A stretch of 7,704 nucleotides of DNA from Methylococcaceae bacterium. GTDB lineage: Bacteria; Pseudomonadota; Gammaproteobacteria; Methylococcales; Methylomonadaceae. The translations under genes were made by a program, and so were the position numbers. Under the pieces are notes generated by a model. It was not told the DNA's origin. It did no database searches and saw only the letters and a list, made by a program, of their open reading frames with translations. The stretch covers positions 1-7,704 of the forward strand of contig SXIZ01000144.1 in NCBI GenBank assembly GCA_005779525.1. Reading direction: 5' to 3'. Shown here in pieces: positions 6,434 through 7,704 of the stretch. Position 1 is the first letter of the stretch. Every line of letters starts with the position of its first letter.

Positions 6434-7351
6434 TTAAGGTTTATTAAATCCAGTGGCATAATCGGAAAAGCATAAGGTGAGTGCTGTTTCCCAGGCTGGG
6501 AGTTGAATCTTGAAGTGCTCGGCGAGTTTTGTGCCAGATAATACTGAATATGCGGGTCGTTGCGCGGGTGCGGGGTACGCTGACGTCGGAATAGCGTTGA
6601 GCACGGACTCGCGCGTTAAAATCCCCGCAGCTAACGCATGCTGCTGAATTTGCGTTGCAAATCCGTGCCAACTCGTCACTCCCGCACAGGCTAAATGATA
6701 CACCCCGGAAGCGACAGGTAGCTTGCCTGACTGCTGCGCTAAGGTTTGTGCAAGGATTAAGCTCGTGGCGGCAGCTATTTGCCGGCTCCAAGTTGGCGCA
6801 CCGTATTGATCTGCGACGATATTTAATTGTTCTCGTTCTTGCATTAAGCGCAACATAGTGAGCATAAAATTTTTACCACGGCCGCCATATACCCAGGCTG
6901 TACGTAGAATTAAATAGTCACCGCCGACACTTTGGATCGCTTGTTCACCCAATAATTTGCTACTACCATAAACACTTTGTGGGGCCGTGGGATGATTTTC
7001 TTGATAGGGGGTTTGCGCAAGCCCATCGAACACATAATCGGTAGAGTAGTGAATGAGTAGCGCGCCACACTTCTTGGCCGCCTCAGCCATGACGCCTAGG
7101 GCATGACCATTGATTTGTTGTGCCTGCTCGATTTCTTGTTCGGCAAGGTCCACCGCAGTATATGCTGCTGCATTAATAATAACTTGTGGCGCAATAGCAT
7201 TGATAGTTTGAGTAATGCTATCGTTATTTAATAAATCGATGGACAAGGGGTGACTGTGGCGATCAACCGCGATGATGTCACCCAAACAAGCTAATTCTCG
7301 TTGCAATTCCCAAGCTACCTGACCTGCGCGACCAATAATGAGTATTTTCAT
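6434..7351 (-). CDS. rfbD: dTDP-4-dehydrorhamnose reductase (RmlD/RfbD)
   Basis: This is a complete 305-residue short-chain (extended SDR) reductase that uses NAD(P)H to convert dTDP-4-dehydro-L-rhamnose to dTDP-L-rhamnose in the cytosol, the last step of the pathway. Visible features are the N-terminal nucleotide-binding start MKILIIGRAGQVAWELQREL (1-20), AAAYTAVDLAE (61-71), STDYVFDG (103-110) and the catalytic YGSSK (128-132); the block GAPTWSRQIA (184-193) is typical of RmlD. The third glycine of the usual GxxGQxG motif is alanine (A13). The ATG at 7351 matches the family start; an in-frame GTG at 7393 would add 14 residues without family support. The gene follows rfbC after 7 bases, and no strong Shine-Dalgarno sequence is seen, so coupling to rfbC translation is likely. 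It converges on the kinase gene, with 34 bases between the stops. Confidence 0.95.
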   Translation of the reverse strand: MKILIIGRAGQVAWELQRELACLGDIIAVDRHSHPLSIDLLNNDSITQTINAIAPQVIINAAAYTAVDLAEQEIEQAQQINGHALGVMAEAAKKCGALLIHYSTDYVFDGLAQTPYQENHPTAPQSVYGSSKLLGEQAIQSVGGDYLILRTAWVYGGRGKNFMLTMLRLMQEREQLNIVADQYGAPTWSRQIAAATSLILAQTLAQQSGKLPVASGVYHLACAGVTSWHGFATQIQQHALAAGILTRESVLNAIPTSAYPAPAQRPAYSVLSGTKLAEHFKIQLPAWETALTLCFSDYATGFNKP

Positions 7352-7358
7352 TTTTAAA

Positions 7359-7704
7359 TTAATAGGTTGGAAGTTTGTCACGCACAATATCACGGAGCAT
7401 CAGTGCAGCCTGATCTTTTTTGGAAAGATTAGGACTGGTGATTGGCCATTGAATACCAATGTCAGCATCATTCCAAGCAACACTGAACTCGGTTTCAGGA
7501 TGATAAAGTTCCGTGCATTTATAGGCAAATAACGCCGTTGCACTGGTCACGCAAAAGCCATGCGCAAAGCCAGGGGGAATGTACAATTGATGATGATTTT
7601 CTGCAGACAGGTATACACCTACCCAGCGCCCAAAATTTGGGGAGCCTGCACGGATGTCTACCGCAACATCAAACACTTCTCCTTGCAGCACATGTACGAG
7701 TTTC
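7359..7704 (-). CDS. rfbC: dTDP-4-dehydrorhamnose 3,5-epimerase (RmlC/RfbC), 5' part outside window
   Basis: The frame is open to the right edge and ends with TAA at 7361-7359, so 114 C-terminal codons are present out of the roughly 180 usual for the family. The cupin core is clear: GEVFDVAVDIR, then PNFGRWVGVYLSAENHHQLY, YIPPGFAHGFCV, the substrate-site region YKCTELYHPE and the C-terminal block IGIQWPITSPNLSKKD. The catalytic histidine of the RGLHYQ motif lies before the window. The enzyme epimerises C3 and C5 of dTDP-4-dehydro-6-deoxyglucose, and its product is the substrate of RfbD encoded directly downstream. The GTG at 7691 is an internal valine codon, because family-like residues (KLVHV) continue upstream of it. 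No sign of decay is seen. Confidence 0.95.
   Translation of the reverse strand, partial: KLVHVLQGEVFDVAVDIRAGSPNFGRWVGVYLSAENHHQLYIPPGFAHGFCVTSATALFAYKCTELYHPETEFSVAWNDADIGIQWPITSPNLSKKDQAALMLRDIVRDKLPTY

Noticed and set aside
7352..7393. Longer rfbD starting at GTG 7393
   Set aside because: The added 14 residues resemble nothing in the family and would overlap rfbC; the MKILIIG start at 7351 matches known RmlD N-termini.
1..7704. Mobile element, CRISPR array or tRNA/rRNA gene
   Set aside because: No transposase, long terminal repeats, regularly spaced repeats or cloverleaf-like sequences were recognised; the window is packed with conserved housekeeping-type genes.

Overview
This window looks like a stretch of chromosome from a gammaproteobacterium of moderate GC. 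The evidence is the gene order moxR - DUF58 - DUF4381 - batA-type VWA - batB-type VWA, the NtrY-type kinase and the RmlC/RmlD sequences, all of which read like gammaproteobacterial homologues. A Legionellales-like lineage is possible, but that is an impression and not shown by the sequence. No mobile element, CRISPR array, rRNA or tRNA gene was seen, and coding density is high.

Positions 1-4013 (minus strand, read right to left) hold one tightly packed operon. It encodes a MoxR-family AAA+ ATPase, a soluble DUF58 protein, a single-pass DUF4381 membrane protein, a BatA-like VWA membrane protein with an intact MIDAS motif, and a BatB-like VWA protein cut by the left edge. Every junction overlaps by 1 or 4 bases (TAATG or ATGA), and the internal genes lack clear Shine-Dalgarno sequences, so translation is probably coupled. 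In related systems MoxR ATPases act with VWA proteins as chaperone-like or envelope-stress modules, but the exact substrate is generally not known. Topology inferred from charge puts the ATPase and DUF58 protein in the cytosol and both VWA domains in the periplasm, with DUF4381 spanning the membrane.

Positions 4014-4263 form the only long non-coding stretch. It is a divergent control region with a good sigma-70-like promoter for the rightward gene and weaker candidates for the leftward operon.

Positions 4264-6399 (plus strand) encode a complete NtrY-type sensor histidine kinase: four membrane segments, a periplasmic sensor region, HAMP, PAS, HisKA and HATPase. The usual partner response regulator gene (ntrX) is not beside it. 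A modest hairpin plus T-run follows the stop codon.

Positions 6434-7704 (minus strand) carry the end of a dTDP-rhamnose pathway operon: rfbC (dTDP-4-dehydrorhamnose 3,5-epimerase, 5' part outside the window) followed after 7 bases by rfbD (dTDP-4-dehydrorhamnose reductase). These catalyse the last two steps to dTDP-L-rhamnose, a precursor for surface polysaccharide. The window is mostly conventional. Its most unusual points are the eroded MIDAS motif of the BatB-like protein, the kinase without an adjacent regulator, and the split topology of the MoxR/VWA module.
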